Source of the DNA: Leuconostoc inhae
GTDB lineage: Bacteria; Bacillota; Bacilli; Lactobacillales; Lactobacillaceae
Length of the DNA stretch: 64,000 bases
NCBI RefSeq assembly: GCF_019656015.1
Contig: NZ_BPKW01000004.1
Coordinates: 207,805-271,804, forward strand
Reading direction: 5' to 3'
The notes under the pieces were generated by a model, which did not search any database, was not told the origin of the DNA, and saw nothing but the letters and a program-made list of their open reading frames with translations. The translations under genes were made by a program, and so were the position numbers. Below, in pieces: positions 42,548-52,214 of the stretch (its first letter is position 1; every line of letters starts with the position of its first letter).

Positions 42548-43512
42548 CAATAAAAAAAATTTTGGTGCTCCACACAGGTGGCACAATTTCAATGCATGAA
42601 GATCAAGACGGTGATGTTGAGACTGGCTTAAATAATCCCTTAATTGATGTAAAAATGGCAATACCAAATGTTGATTTAACAGTTGAAAGCATTTTTAATT
42701 TGCCAAGCGAACATATTGGTCCGGAGCATATGCTGCAACTACAACGTCGTATTTTGGCAGCAGATAATGCATTCGATGGGGTTGTTATTACCCATGGTAC
42801 TGACACATTAGAAGAAACATCTTTTTTCTTAGATAGTACGTTGTCTGTAGACTTTCCAATTGTTATGACAGGGGCAATGCGTTCTTCAAATGAACTAGGA
42901 TCGGATGGCTTATATAATTACCATTCTGCGTTACGTGTTGCTGCTAATGAGGCTTCACGCAATCGCGGTGTCTTAGTGGTTATGAATGATGAAATACATG
43001 CAGCACGTTTTGTGACCAAGACTCATACAACAAATGTTGCAACATTTGGCTCGCCGATCAGTGGCACAATGGGTCTTTTAACAAAACGTCAAATTATCTT
43101 TTTTTATGATTTACCAAAACGTCGGGTATTGCCAGTAGCTCATGTACAAAAAAGTATTCCAGTTTTGAAAGCTTACGCCGGAATGGATGGTCAATTATTA
43201 GAATTATTGGCAGCTTCAAATATTGATGGTATGGTTATTGAGGCGTTAGGTGCTGGTAACTTATCTAAAGAAGCAGCAACAGGTGTAGGATATCTTTTAT
43301 CACGAAACATTCCCGTTGTTATTGTGTCAAGAAGTTTTAATGGTGTTGCTGAACCAGTGTATGATTATTTAGGTGGTGGGGTGCAATTAGAAAGAGAAGG
43401 TGTCATTTTTGCGACAAGCATTAATGGACAGAAAGCACGTTTAAAACTATTAATTGGCTTAGATAATCAACTAAATACTCATGAATTGCATGATTATTTA
43501 CATCAATTATGA
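42544..43512 (+). CDS. ansA: L-asparaginase, type I
   Basis: Hydrolyses asparagine to aspartate and ammonia in the cytoplasm. The 322-residue protein has the first catalytic Thr in LHTGGTISM (residues 9-17) and the second motif GVVITHGTDTLEET near residue 85. The start ATG 42544 overlaps recO by four bases with AAGAAGGT upstream. There is no signal peptide, consistent with the type I cytoplasmic class. It may feed aspartate to the threonine and lysine path encoded 1 kb downstream, though that is inference. Confidence 0.92.
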   Translation: MTIKKILVLHTGGTISMHEDQDGDVETGLNNPLIDVKMAIPNVDLTVESIFNLPSEHIGPEHMLQLQRRILAADNAFDGVVITHGTDTLEETSFFLDSTLSVDFPIVMTGAMRSSNELGSDGLYNYHSALRVAANEASRNRGVLVVMNDEIHAARFVTKTHTTNVATFGSPISGTMGLLTKRQIIFFYDLPKRRVLPVAHVQKSIPVLKAYAGMDGQLLELLAASNIDGMVIEALGAGNLSKEAATGVGYLLSRNIPVVIVSRSFNGVAEPVYDYLGGGVQLEREGVIFATSINGQKARLKLLIGLDNQLNTHELHDYLHQL

Positions 43513-44069
43513 TAATGAAAACAAACGTTTATTTTATAAGGCATAGTATCCGAGATACGACTATTCAAAATGATAGAGAAGCACCGTTAACAAATGAGGG
43601 ACATGTATTGGCGGATGGATTGACTGTTTTATTTAAAGAATTACAGATAACTGCGATCTATTTATCTCCATATAATCGTGCGCTTCAAACAATTCAACCC
43701 ATAGCCTCGTTACTTAAATTACCTATTATAAAAGTTGATGATTTTCGCGAACGACGCACTGTGCCTTGCCAAAATTGGGAAAATCATTTAAAACTGTTAT
43801 GGACTGACTTTAACTCATCACGTAACGGGGAAGAAAGCTTAAAGTCAGTTTTAGATCGTGTTTCAGCTGCTTTTAACATGATTTTATCTACAGAAACTGG
43901 TGATTTTATTATTTCGAGTCATGGTACAGCATTAGCTATGTTATTTTATACTTTAACTGACGGCCAATTTACTTTTGAGGATTGGAAAAAAATGAATATG
44001 CCTGAAGTTTATGTTGCTCAATTCGAGTCACAAAGATTGCTGTCATTCAAAAAAATGTTAGTTAATTAA
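43509..44069 (+). CDS. Histidine phosphatase family protein
   Basis: A 186-residue member of the phosphoglycerate mutase-like family. The catalytic His is in VYFIRHSIRDT near the N-terminus, where the third residue is Ser rather than the common Gly. A second His occurs in FIISSHGTALAML. Substrate is not predictable. It overlaps the asparaginase stop by 4 bases; ATG 43515 is an alternative start. It ends the recO-ansA unit at a shared terminator. Confidence 0.85.
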   Translation: MIMKTNVYFIRHSIRDTTIQNDREAPLTNEGHVLADGLTVLFKELQITAIYLSPYNRALQTIQPIASLLKLPIIKVDDFRERRTVPCQNWENHLKLLWTDFNSSRNGEESLKSVLDRVSAAFNMILSTETGDFIISSHGTALAMLFYTLTDGQFTFEDWKKMNMPEVYVAQFESQRLLSFKKMLVN

Positions 44070-44133
44070 AAAACATCTGAATTATCATGTGTTTTAGACG
44101 AAAAAGTTAGCTTGTTAAGTATGTAAAACATTT

Positions 44134-44178
44134 AAAAAGCAACCTTACTAGGATTTATCTAGTATTGGCTGCTTTTTT
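44134..44178. terminator. Bidirectional terminator between the phosphatase gene and lysC
   Basis: AAAAAGCA, CC and ACTAG blocks (44134-44151) pair with CTAGT, TGG and TGCTTTTT (44159-44177), a long imperfect stem flanked by A and T runs, serving both strands. It slightly overlaps the lysC 3' end region. Confidence 0.78.
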
Positions 44179-45536
44179 TAGGATTTGAAAATATTGTCAT
44201 AAATCGCTTTTACGGCACGATCAGCTAAGTCGGGTTGAATACCAAGCATAATGGAAATTTCACTAGCACCTTGATTGACCATCTGTAAACTTATACCGTG
44301 TTCTTTCAAGGGGGTGACAATTTCCGTTAATGCACCAATACGATTGCGCATGCCCTCGCCAACAATCATGATAATGCCATAGCTAGGGAGCCATTTTAGT
44401 GTATCTGGCTTAATATCAGAAGCTATGTCTGCTAACATGTTGTCAACTTGCTCTTGTGATAGGCTTGTTTTATCAAAAATAATTGTTAAATCATCGATTC
44501 CTGAAGGCATATGTTCATAGGAAATATTATGCCGTTTTAATATTTCTAGAATACGTAAGGTAAAACCGACTTCTTTGTTTAGAAGGTAGCGGTGTAAATA
44601 TAAAGCCGCAAAGCGATTTGAATTTGCGATACCTGTCACAGGACGCGTTTGCTGTACTTCGGTGGGTGGCACAATAAATGTGCCAGGGGCATCTGGTTCA
44701 TTAGTATTTTTGATATTGATGCGAATACCACCTTGAATGGCTGGAATAATAGCTTCATCATGGAAAACAGCAAAACCAGCATAAGACAGTTCACGCATTT
44801 CATCATAAGTCATTTGCTCAATGGCCGCAGGGTGATTGATAATTGTTGGATTAACAGCATAGATAGCGCTCACATCTGTAAAGTTTTCATACAAATCAGC
44901 ACTTAACCCGCGAGCCATAATAGCGCCAGTGATGTCAGAGCCACCTCGTGAAAAGGTAGCCATATCACCATTTTTTGTATAACCAAAAAAGCCAGGTATA
45001 ATGAGGCGCTCACTGGTATTTAAGTCAAGTTTAGCAATTGATTGATATGATTTAACATCGAACGTTGCAGAACGTGCATTATCATCCACTTGCAGTCCAA
45101 TTTCTTGTGGGTCAACAAATCGCGCGGGAACACCGAGATGACTAAAGACTTTAGCAACGAGTTGCGCATTTAAATATTCACCATGTGCCGCGAAAGCAGC
45201 GTAAAGATAATCAAATGAACGGTAGTGTTTTGTTGACAGATGATCAATTTGTTCATCGATGTCTGCTAGTTCATACGCTGGCAACTGAAAATGATTACCA
45301 ATAGCATGATAACGATTTTTAATTGTTTCGATAATATCTGCTGCATCAGTATCATCGACGGTCGCTTTTGCGTATGAAAGTAACAAGTCAGTGACTTTTA
45401 TGTCATCTTTAAAGCGTTTTCCTGGCGCTGATACAACGATAACTTTACGATTTTCATCTGATTGGATGATATCAAAAACACGTTGTAATTGACGACCATC
45501 AGCTAGGGAAGAACCGCCAAATTTTGAAACTTTCAT
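44178..45536 (-). CDS. lysC: Aspartate kinase
   Basis: Phosphorylates aspartate, the entry to threonine, methionine and lysine. The 452-residue protein has the kinase N-terminus KVSKFGGSSLADGRQL, FSRGGSDITGAIMARGL, and two C-terminal ACT domains (from about residue 315) where threonine or lysine may bind. It is the third gene of the hom-thrB-lysC unit, so this isozyme probably serves threonine. ATG 45536 follows thrB by 1 base. Confidence 0.93.
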   Translation of the reverse strand: MKVSKFGGSSLADGRQLQRVFDIIQSDENRKVIVVSAPGKRFKDDIKVTDLLLSYAKATVDDTDAADIIETIKNRYHAIGNHFQLPAYELADIDEQIDHLSTKHYRSFDYLYAAFAAHGEYLNAQLVAKVFSHLGVPARFVDPQEIGLQVDDNARSATFDVKSYQSIAKLDLNTSERLIIPGFFGYTKNGDMATFSRGGSDITGAIMARGLSADLYENFTDVSAIYAVNPTIINHPAAIEQMTYDEMRELSYAGFAVFHDEAIIPAIQGGIRINIKNTNEPDAPGTFIVPPTEVQQTRPVTGIANSNRFAALYLHRYLLNKEVGFTLRILEILKRHNISYEHMPSGIDDLTIIFDKTSLSQEQVDNMLADIASDIKPDTLKWLPSYGIIMIVGEGMRNRIGALTEIVTPLKEHGISLQMVNQGASEISIMLGIQPDLADRAVKAIYDNIFKS

Positions 45537-45537
45537 G

Positions 45538-46419
45538 CTAATTTTCTTCTTTCGTGATTGTTAAACCCATAAGGTCTTGTTTGAGAATTTTGACTTGACC
45601 TGGTAGATTTGCTGCCAGTAATGCTGCCAGTAAATCATCGGTTCGGTCTTTCGTGACTATTGTTAGGATTGTTGGTCCAGCACCAGATAAGTATGTGCCA
45701 ACAATATTTATCTGGTGTGCAATCTGACGAATGATGGCCAGATGAGGGACTAGTGTGGCACGAGCATCTTCGTGAAAATTATCTTGCTCAATCAATTCAC
45801 GAGCGGTGGCAAAGTCATTAGCGTTTAAAGCAGCGACTAGTGTATTACTGATGGCACTTGCGGCCACGCTTTCTTGAAATGATAAGCTGTCAGGTAAAGC
45901 TGACCGGGCTGCAGATGTTAGTAATTCATAATTAGGAATAAATATTACAAAGTCAACATTTTTGGGTATTTTTATTGGTGCATGGAAAACATGTGAACCG
46001 TCATAATAAGCAGCTACACCACCGCCTAATAGCGCAGGTGCAACATTATCAGGATGACCTTCTAGCATTGTAGCACTGTGCAACAGCGCATCATTTGATA
46101 AATTTAACTCAGACAAAACGTTAGCCATTGATAATCCAGCTATGAGTGCCGACGATGATGAACCTAAACCACGGGCTAGCGGAATGTCAGATCTAACAAT
46201 GATATGGTGTGGCTTGAGATTAGCAGATAAAGATAATGCCGTTTGTACGATAAAGTGTTTTTCATCGTGTGGCATAGTATCTGAAAAATCATGATCAACA
46301 ATCCAAGTGGGCGTTTCTTCGTGAATTTCTACGGTTAAGTATAGTTTTAAGGCGACACCAAGTGAGTCAAAACCGGGGCCGATATTTGCACTTGTTGCGG
46401 GTACTTTTATTGTTATCAT
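45538..46419 (-). CDS. thrB: Homoserine kinase
   Basis: GHMP kinase that phosphorylates homoserine for threonine synthesis. The 293-residue protein has the GHMP signature IPLARGLGSSSSALIAG near residue 80, the N-terminal VPATSANIGPGFDSLG and the C-terminal LSGAGPTILTI. It overlaps hom by 4 bases, so translation is coupled. It sits between hom and lysC. Length is normal for the family. Confidence 0.95.
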   Translation of the reverse strand: MITIKVPATSANIGPGFDSLGVALKLYLTVEIHEETPTWIVDHDFSDTMPHDEKHFIVQTALSLSANLKPHHIIVRSDIPLARGLGSSSSALIAGLSMANVLSELNLSNDALLHSATMLEGHPDNVAPALLGGGVAAYYDGSHVFHAPIKIPKNVDFVIFIPNYELLTSAARSALPDSLSFQESVAASAISNTLVAALNANDFATARELIEQDNFHEDARATLVPHLAIIRQIAHQINIVGTYLSGAGPTILTIVTKDRTDDLLAALLAANLPGQVKILKQDLMGLTITKEEN

Positions 46420-47702
46420 GAGAATATTTTATACTCCGCAGCTAAGTTAATACCATCTGCATTACGCAGCGTGGTGCGAATAACGTTTAGTTGGGCATCA
46501 CTTGCCGGATGTGTTAAGGCAACTAAACGTGCGGTGCCATTGGCTGCTGGTGTTTGTTTCAAATCGGTGAAACTTATTTTGGCTGCAGCAAACATGCCAG
46601 TAACAGAATACATCGCTCCAGGGGTATCATCGACTTCAACCACGATAAAGCGACGTGCCACGCGCTGTGACGGTTTGGCTAAATCTAGATTTTGGTTGAA
46701 GGAGTTGAAAGGATGTCCAGGTGTATTTAAAGCTAAATCTGTCGCAACGTTTGTCAAGTCACTTAAAACAGAATTAGCTGTGGGCATTTCTCCAGCACCA
46801 GGACCATATAGCATGACTTCACCGACAGATTCGCCATTGACGAGTACGGCATTATTCTCGTTGTGAACTGTTGCAAGTGGGTGTGTGAAGGGCACGAGCT
46901 GTGGGGAAACTTCGATGCTGATAGCTTCCTTTGTATGACCAACTAACTGTGCCACACCGAGCAATTTAATAACATAGCCGAAAGCATTGGCATCAGTTAT
47001 GTCAGCATCAGTAACGTTGGCAATACCAGTAATTGATAGATTACCTAAGACAGGTTGTACGCCAAATGCAAAGTTTGACAAAATAATTAATTTGTAAGCA
47101 GCATCAAATCCTTCAACATCATTTGTTGGGTCTGATTCTGCAAAACCTTTATCTTGGGCTAATTTCAATGCATCGGCATAAGATAAGTTATTACTTGCCA
47201 TTTGAGTTAAAATAAAGTTACTTGTGCCATTAATGATGCCTGCTACGCGCGAAATTTCATCGGCAGTGAAACTCGTTGATAGTGTACGCAGGATAGGTAC
47301 GCCACCTGCAACTGCAGCCTCAAAAAATAAATCAACACCGTTTGCTTCAGCAATTGCCACCAACTCTTGTCCGCGACTGGCAATTAAATCTTTGTTTGCT
47401 GTTACAACGTGTTTTTTGGCATTCAATGATCGCTTGATAATGTCATAAGCTTGATCTAAGGTTCCCATAACTTCAACCACAATTTGAATATCTGGGTTGT
47501 CTAAAATATCTGTTGCTTGATTTGTAATAGGGAAGTTTTTAACAAAACCGGTTCGCTCTTTTGTCAAATTATGAACGACTGCATGTTTAACAATCAATCG
47601 AGAGCCTGTACGCTTCGTAATCTGTTCTGCATTTTCTTGTAAAATTTTAACAACGCCACGGCCAACTGTTCCTAAGCCAAAAAGGCCAATTCCAATATCC
47701 AT
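46416..47702 (-). CDS. hom: Homoserine dehydrogenase
   Basis: NAD(P)H-dependent reduction of aspartate semialdehyde to homoserine. The 428-residue protein has the Rossmann start GLFGLGTVGRGVVKIL, AAVAGGVPILRTL, GIINGTSNFILTQM and a C-terminal ACT domain (VVEVDDTPGAMYSVTGMF) for feedback by threonine. It is the first gene of the minus-strand unit, divergent from thrC, sharing a 102-base control region. AAGGG lies upstream of the ATG. Aspartate semialdehyde dehydrogenase is not in the window. Confidence 0.95.
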   Translation of the reverse strand: MDIGIGLFGLGTVGRGVVKILQENAEQITKRTGSRLIVKHAVVHNLTKERTGFVKNFPITNQATDILDNPDIQIVVEVMGTLDQAYDIIKRSLNAKKHVVTANKDLIASRGQELVAIAEANGVDLFFEAAVAGGVPILRTLSTSFTADEISRVAGIINGTSNFILTQMASNNLSYADALKLAQDKGFAESDPTNDVEGFDAAYKLIILSNFAFGVQPVLGNLSITGIANVTDADITDANAFGYVIKLLGVAQLVGHTKEAISIEVSPQLVPFTHPLATVHNENNAVLVNGESVGEVMLYGPGAGEMPTANSVLSDLTNVATDLALNTPGHPFNSFNQNLDLAKPSQRVARRFIVVEVDDTPGAMYSVTGMFAAAKISFTDLKQTPAANGTARLVALTHPASDAQLNVIRTTLRNADGINLAAEYKIFS

Positions 47703-47746
47703 AATCCATCCCTTTATTTGTCATTCTTATAATTCTATCATTTTTA

Positions 47747-47775
47747 TTCATAATTATGTAGTTATTTGTTATAAT
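47747..47775 (+). promoter_or_regulatory. thrC promoter in the hom-thrC divergent region
   Basis: TTCATA (47747-47752), 17-base spacer, TATAAT (47770-47775), 29 bases before the thrC ATG. The 102-base region also must hold the hom promoter, which I cannot place well. No leader peptide or riboswitch is seen. Confidence 0.6.
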
Positions 47776-47804
47776 TTAATAAATTAGATAAAAGGAAGTT
47801 GCGC

Positions 47805-49268
47805 ATGATGAAATATGTTTCCACACGTGGTCAAGCACCAGCAGTAACAGCAAGTCAAGCGATTTTAAATGGTATTGCACCGGATGGCGGTTTATACGTG
47901 CCAGAAAAATGGCCTGAACTAGTACTCGATTGGTCGGTCTTAAAAACACAAACTTATGCCGATTTGGCAACATTAATATTTGATGCCTTTTTTGACGATT
48001 TTAGTGTTTCTGAAATTGATTATATTATTAAAAAAGCCTATGGCAAGCAATGGGAAACTGATAATGTGGTATCTTTCCACGAAGAAAACAAGCTAACATA
48101 TGTTGAGTTGTTTCATGGTCCAACACTTGCATTTAAAGATGTTGCTTTACAGGCGTTACCACATTTAATGACTACTGCTGCAAAAAAACAAGCTATTAAT
48201 GATAAAATTGTTATTCTCACTGCCACATCAGGAGACACCGGTACAGCTGCTATGAGTGGTTTTGGGGATGTTTCTCAAACGGAAATAGTTGTTTTTTATC
48301 CAGAAGAAGGTGTCAGTGAGATTCAAAGGCAACAAATGCAAACAGAAGCAGCTGACAATGCGCATGTTATTGCCATTACTGGTAATTTCGATGACGCTCA
48401 AAAAGCAGTGAAGTCTTTACTCGCTGATGAGGCATTAGCAAAAGACTTAAAGGCAGCAGGGTTACAATTTTCATCCGCAAATTCAATTAATATTGGCCGT
48501 CTGGTGCCACAAATTGTTTATTATATATATGCTTATGCCCAACTAATTAAAGACGAAAAAATTCAAGCTGGAGATGAAATTAATATTGTTGTGCCAACAG
48601 GGAACTTTGGCAATGTTTTGGCAGCTTATTATGCGAGTCAAATTGGATTACCAGTGAAGCAATTTGTTGTTGCCTCAAACGAAAACAATGTGTTAACTGA
48701 TTTTTTCACAACAGGTAAATATGATCGTAAACGTCAGTTTAAAGTGACAAACGCCCCAGCAATGGATATTCTTGTATCTAGCAATTTAGAACGTTTATTA
48801 TACTTTGCTAGTGGTCAAAATAGTGATGAAATTCAGGCCTATATGAGAGCATTGGTTGAAAATGGTGAGTATACTATTAAGCCTGATACACGTGCTAACT
48901 TAACTCAATTTATTGCTGCATTTGCGACACAAGATCAAGTTGCCGATACAATTAGCAAAATTGCTAACACGACAAACTATACCATTGATCCTCATACAGC
49001 TGTTGGTCGTTATGTTTACGAGCAAATTGGTGTAACAGGGCCAACATTAATTGCTGCAACAGCAAGCCCATACAAGTTTGCAGAAACTGTATTACAGGCA
49101 CTTGACATGACACCAGAATCAGGACAAGCTGCACTTGATCAGTTGTCAAAAGCGACAGAAACGGAAATTCCAATTCAAATTGCGACGTTATTTAATAAGC
49201 CAGTACGACATAAACAGTTGATAAGTCCAAATCAAATGTCGTCTACTCTCAGACACGCAATTTTTTAA
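47805..49268 (+). CDS. thrC: Threonine synthase
   Basis: Pyridoxal phosphate enzyme converting phosphohomoserine to threonine. The 487-residue protein shows KYVSTRGQAP at the start, FHGPTLAFKDVALQ (the Lys binds PLP, about residue 107), TATSGDTGTAAMSGF and VPTGNFGNVLAAYYA. It is the long fungal/enterobacterial-type class. I chose ATG 47805 (GGAAG at 47794-47798); a TTG at 47799 and an ATG at 47808 are alternatives. It completes the path of the divergent hom-thrB-lysC unit. Confidence 0.95.
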   Translation: MMKYVSTRGQAPAVTASQAILNGIAPDGGLYVPEKWPELVLDWSVLKTQTYADLATLIFDAFFDDFSVSEIDYIIKKAYGKQWETDNVVSFHEENKLTYVELFHGPTLAFKDVALQALPHLMTTAAKKQAINDKIVILTATSGDTGTAAMSGFGDVSQTEIVVFYPEEGVSEIQRQQMQTEAADNAHVIAITGNFDDAQKAVKSLLADEALAKDLKAAGLQFSSANSINIGRLVPQIVYYIYAYAQLIKDEKIQAGDEINIVVPTGNFGNVLAAYYASQIGLPVKQFVVASNENNVLTDFFTTGKYDRKRQFKVTNAPAMDILVSSNLERLLYFASGQNSDEIQAYMRALVENGEYTIKPDTRANLTQFIAAFATQDQVADTISKIANTTNYTIDPHTAVGRYVYEQIGVTGPTLIAATASPYKFAETVLQALDMTPESGQAALDQLSKATETEIPIQIATLFNKPVRHKQLISPNQMSSTLRHAIF

Positions 49269-49309
49269 ATACGAACTATTTTATTTATTATTTCAAATAA
49301 TTCGTATTT
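49267..49309 (+). terminator. Inverted repeat after thrC
   Basis: AAATACGAA (49267-49275) and TTCGTATTT (49301-49309) pair perfectly, and TATTT/AAATA inside can add five more pairs. The T-run is short, so termination is likely but not certain. Confidence 0.6.
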
Positions 49310-49383
49310 ATCCGGATCATTAAACTTAAAAATAATGTAAAATACGTTATAATTAAATTATTAAAATTAATTAGGAGAATAAC

Positions 49384-50616
49384 ATGTCATTTAAAGAACG
49401 CGATCCTGAGGTTTGGAGTGCCATTCAACAAGAAGGTGCGCGTCAAAACCGTACGATTGAATTAATCGCTTCAGAGAACTTTGCTTCAAAAAGTGTGCGT
49501 GCAGCTCAAGGCTCTGTGTTAACTAATAAGTATGCTGAAGGATATCCATACAAACGTTACTATGGTGGAACAGAATATGTTGATGTCGTTGAACAACTGG
49601 CCATTGATCGCTTAAAAAAGCTTTTTGGTGCAGAATATGCCAATGTGCAACCACATTCAGGATCACAGGCTAATGCTGCAGCATATATGGCATTTTTGAA
49701 ACCGGGCGATAAAATTTTGGGTATGAATTTGGATGCAGGTGGACACCTAACACATGGGGCCAAGGTATCATTTTCAGGTAAGATGTATGATTCTTATAGC
49801 TATGGATTGGATTCTGAGACAGAACAACTCGATTATGAAGCCATTGCAAAGCAGGCAAGAGAAGTAAAACCACAATTAATAGTTGCTGGTGCCTCTGCCT
49901 ACTCACGTATCATTGATTTCACAAAGTTCCGTGAAATTGCTGATGAAGTTGGTGCTTTTTTGATGGTTGACATGGCACATATTGCTGGTCTTGTAGCTGC
50001 GGGACTGCATCCTAATCCAGTCGGTATTGCAGATGTAGTCACATCAACAACACATAAAACTTTACGTGGACCTCGTGGCGGTGTTATTTTGTCACAAGAA
50101 AAATATGCTAAGAAACTTAATTCCGCTATTTTCCCTGGTTCACAAGGAGGCCCCTTGGAACATGTGATAGCTGGTAAAGCAATTGCATTTGGTGAAGCCT
50201 TACAACCTGAATTCAAAATATATGCTGCCCAAGTTATTAAAAATGCCCAAGCTATGGCTGATGTTTTTAATCATACTGAAGACATTCGTGTTGTTGCTGG
50301 TGGGACAGATAATCATTTGTTTAATTTGGATTTAACAAAAACTGGCTTAAACGGTAAACAAACACAGGAATTGTTAGATACTGTTTCGATTACTACAAAC
50401 AAAGAATCGCTACCAAATGAAACTTTGAGTCCGTTTGTAACGTCTGGTATTCGAATTGGCACACCTGCGATGACAACGCGTGGCTTTAACGAGGCCGATG
50501 CACGACAGGTTGCCGAGTTAATTGTAACAGCGATTCACAATTATGATGATCCAATAGTACTAAAAGAAGTTAAAAAAGATGCTGAAATTTTGGCTATGAC
50601 GCATTTGTTTGAATAA
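49384..50616 (+). CDS. glyA: Serine hydroxymethyltransferase
   Basis: PLP enzyme converting serine to glycine while loading tetrahydrofolate with a one-carbon unit. The 410-residue protein has [30 protein letters not shown], the PLP Lys in [12 protein letters not shown] (about residue 225) and [19 protein letters not shown] segment with His. AGGAG precedes the ATG. The next gene is a folate enzyme, which fits one-carbon metabolism. Confidence 0.97.
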   Translation: MSFKERDPEVWSAIQQEGARQNRTIELIASENFASKSVRAAQGSVLTNKYAEGYPYKRYYGGTEYVDVVEQLAIDRLKKLFGAEYANVQPHSGSQANAAAYMAFLKPGDKILGMNLDAGGHLTHGAKVSFSGKMYDSYSYGLDSETEQLDYEAIAKQAREVKPQLIVAGASAYSRIIDFTKFREIADEVGAFLMVDMAHIAGLVAAGLHPNPVGIADVVTSTTHKTLRGPRGGVILSQEKYAKKLNSAIFPGSQGGPLEHVIAGKAIAFGEALQPEFKIYAAQVIKNAQAMADVFNHTEDIRVVAGGTDNHLFNLDLTKTGLNGKQTQELLDTVSITTNKESLPNETLSPFVTSGIRIGTPAMTTRGFNEADARQVAELIVTAIHNYDDPIVLKEVKKDAEILAMTHLFE

Positions 50617-50621
50617 AGATG

Positions 50622-50645
50622 AAGTCGACTCAGGTCGGCTTTTTC
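50622..50645 (+). terminator. Short terminator-like hairpin between glyA and the cyclo-ligase gene
   Basis: AAGTCGAC (50622-50629) pairs with GTCGGCTT (50634-50641), one T-G, then TTTTT, only 5 bases before the AGGAGG (50650-50655) of the next gene. It could end glyA or attenuate read-through. Confidence 0.68.
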
Positions 50646-50659
50646 TATTAGGAGGAAAT

Positions 50660-51199
50660 ATGTTGGATAAGAAAGTTATGCGTACTGTGCAGAAACAACG
50701 ATTGGCTAATTATGTTGGCTATCAGCGTACACAAGAAGAAATGGCGTTACGAGAATTATTATTTAGCAGCAATCAGTGGCAAAAAGCTCAAATCATTGCT
50801 GTTGTTTTGAGCACAGCCATAGAAATAAATACACAACCAATTATTGAGCGTGCATGGTCTGAGAACAAACGAACGGTTGTGCCAAAAATCATTAATAGAC
50901 AAATGGTATTTGTTGAAATAACTTCTAGATCTAGCTTTAGTTTAGGCCAAATGAACATTAAGGAACCAATCGATAGTACTATTTTCAATATTAATTTGAT
51001 TGATTTAGTAATTGTTCCGGGTTTGGCATTTACCATACGCGGTGAGCGATTAGGTTTTGGTGCTGGTTATTACGATCGGTTTTTATCAGTTTTTAGCGGT
51101 GATACGGTATCGTTGGTTCTGAATGTACAACTTGTGACATCTCTACCATTGGCTGTACACGATCAAAAAGTTAGTCATATTTTGATTCAAAGTCAATAA
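50660..51199 (+). CDS. 5-Formyltetrahydrofolate cyclo-ligase
   Basis: ATP-dependent conversion of 5-formyl-THF to 5,10-methenyl-THF, clearing a by-product of the glyA reaction. The 179-residue protein has an N-terminal basic ATP-binding part and the family signature RLGFGAGYYDRFL near residue 132, preceded by VPGLAFTIRGE. I start at ATG 50660, after AGGAGG; the frame opens upstream at 50609 but that stretch contains the terminator hairpin and no signal. It is cotranscribed with glyA if read-through occurs. Confidence 0.92.
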   Translation: MLDKKVMRTVQKQRLANYVGYQRTQEEMALRELLFSSNQWQKAQIIAVVLSTAIEINTQPIIERAWSENKRTVVPKIINRQMVFVEITSRSSFSLGQMNIKEPIDSTIFNINLIDLVIVPGLAFTIRGERLGFGAGYYDRFLSVFSGDTVSLVLNVQLVTSLPLAVHDQKVSHILIQSQ

Positions 51200-51264
51200 C
51201 AGGTCCTTTTCAGTGCATATGTCAGAGAAGTTACAATAGCCTATTAGCAGTCAAATCAAATTGT

Positions 51265-51293
51265 TTGACTTTTCACAAATTGCGCTATATACT
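51265..51293 (+). promoter_or_regulatory. Promoter of the DoxX-like gene
   Basis: TTGACT (51265-51270), 17-base spacer, TATACT (51288-51293), 57 bases before the ATG. This is among the best promoters in the window. Confidence 0.75.
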
Positions 51294-51349
51294 TACTATT
51301 TGTAATAGGAATTAAGACGAAATTGCGCAAAGTATAAGGAGGATGTATC

Positions 51350-51862
51350 ATGATAACATGGCTTCGCAACTCACCAGTTGCAATGTGGATTTTAACAATT
51401 TTACGCGTGTATCTTGGCTATCAATGGACATTGGATGGTTGGGCAAAAATAACAGCTAAAGGTGGCTTTGATGCTTCAGGTTTAATTATAGGTGCAATCA
51501 AGAATCCTGTTTTAACACCAGATAAAACAAAGGCATTCCCATGGTATGATTGGTTTTTAAATGTTACGACAAGTCATGGCAAAAATACGGCTATTTTTTC
51601 ATTCCTTGTGTCTTGGGGTGAATTATTAGTGGGATTAGGCTTGATTTTTGGAACGCTAACACTAGCTGCAGCCTTTTTTGGACTAATCATGAATTTTTCT
51701 TATCTTGGTGCTGGTGTTGTCTCCGTTAATCCAACGTTTATAGTTATTGGTGCGATGCTGTTGATTGGTGGTTATAACTCTGGCAAAATTGGTTTAGACC
51801 ATTGGGTGACACCTTATCTACGTAAAAATTTTTCATTTTTGAACAACGATATTAAAGTATAA
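51350..51862 (+). CDS. DoxX family membrane protein
   Basis: A 170-residue protein with four membrane segments of the DoxX type. The N-terminal RVYLGYQWTLDGWAKI carries the family pattern, followed by an extracellular-looking segment and FSFLVSWGELLVGLGLIFG. DoxX proteins are linked to quinones or redox functions in some bacteria, but the role in lactic acid bacteria is unknown. AAGGAGG precedes the ATG. It is monocistronic with its own promoter and a strong terminator. Confidence 0.85.
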   Translation: MITWLRNSPVAMWILTILRVYLGYQWTLDGWAKITAKGGFDASGLIIGAIKNPVLTPDKTKAFPWYDWFLNVTTSHGKNTAIFSFLVSWGELLVGLGLIFGTLTLAAAFFGLIMNFSYLGAGVVSVNPTFIVIGAMLLIGGYNSGKIGLDHWVTPYLRKNFSFLNNDIKV

Positions 51863-51866
51863 TGGC

Positions 51867-51915
51867 AAAAGACGACATAGTCTCCTTTAAAAAGGACTAT
51901 GTCGTCTTTTATTTT
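51867..51915. terminator. Bidirectional terminator after the DoxX-like gene
   Basis: AAAAGACGACATAGTC (51867-51882) and GACTATGTCGTCTTTT (51895-51910), perfect 16-bp stem, with T-run on the plus strand and T-run equivalents on the minus strand. Confidence 0.95.
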
Positions 51916-52214
51916 TAATCAACTAATGGCAAAATATTAACAATAGAAATTCGGTCACTATCATCATTTTTTAAACGTGAGATAATTTCATTGTAGCGAT
52001 GTTCTGATAGTGGTTCTTTTTTGTCAAAAGTTAGAATTTTATTATCAATATGATTACTCGTACTTGGATATTCTTCGATACGATAGATGATTAATAATTT
52101 TTTATAGGCAAATGGTTGAACAATCATACCATCTAAATGTTCTTCTACTTGCTCTGTTGTTTGAGTGGCAATGTTGTCTTCAAACACTTGTTTTGCTTTT
52201 TTAAATAATGCCAT
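51915..52214 (-). CDS. Uncharacterised 99-residue protein
   Basis: I do not recognise the family. It is a soluble-looking protein with a basic, helical N-terminus (MALFKKAKQVFEDNIATQTTEQVEEHL) and a mixed C-terminal half rich in Asp, Ile and Leu, with no signal peptide, membrane segment or metal motif. Its start overlaps the stop of the upstream cell-wall amidase gene by one base, so the two are translationally coupled. Real coding is supported by this overlap and by the terminator right after its stop. Confidence 0.7.
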   Translation of the reverse strand: MALFKKAKQVFEDNIATQTTEQVEEHLDGMIVQPFAYKKLLIIYRIEEYPSTSNHIDNKILTFDKKEPLSEHRYNEIISRLKNDDSDRISIVNILPLVD

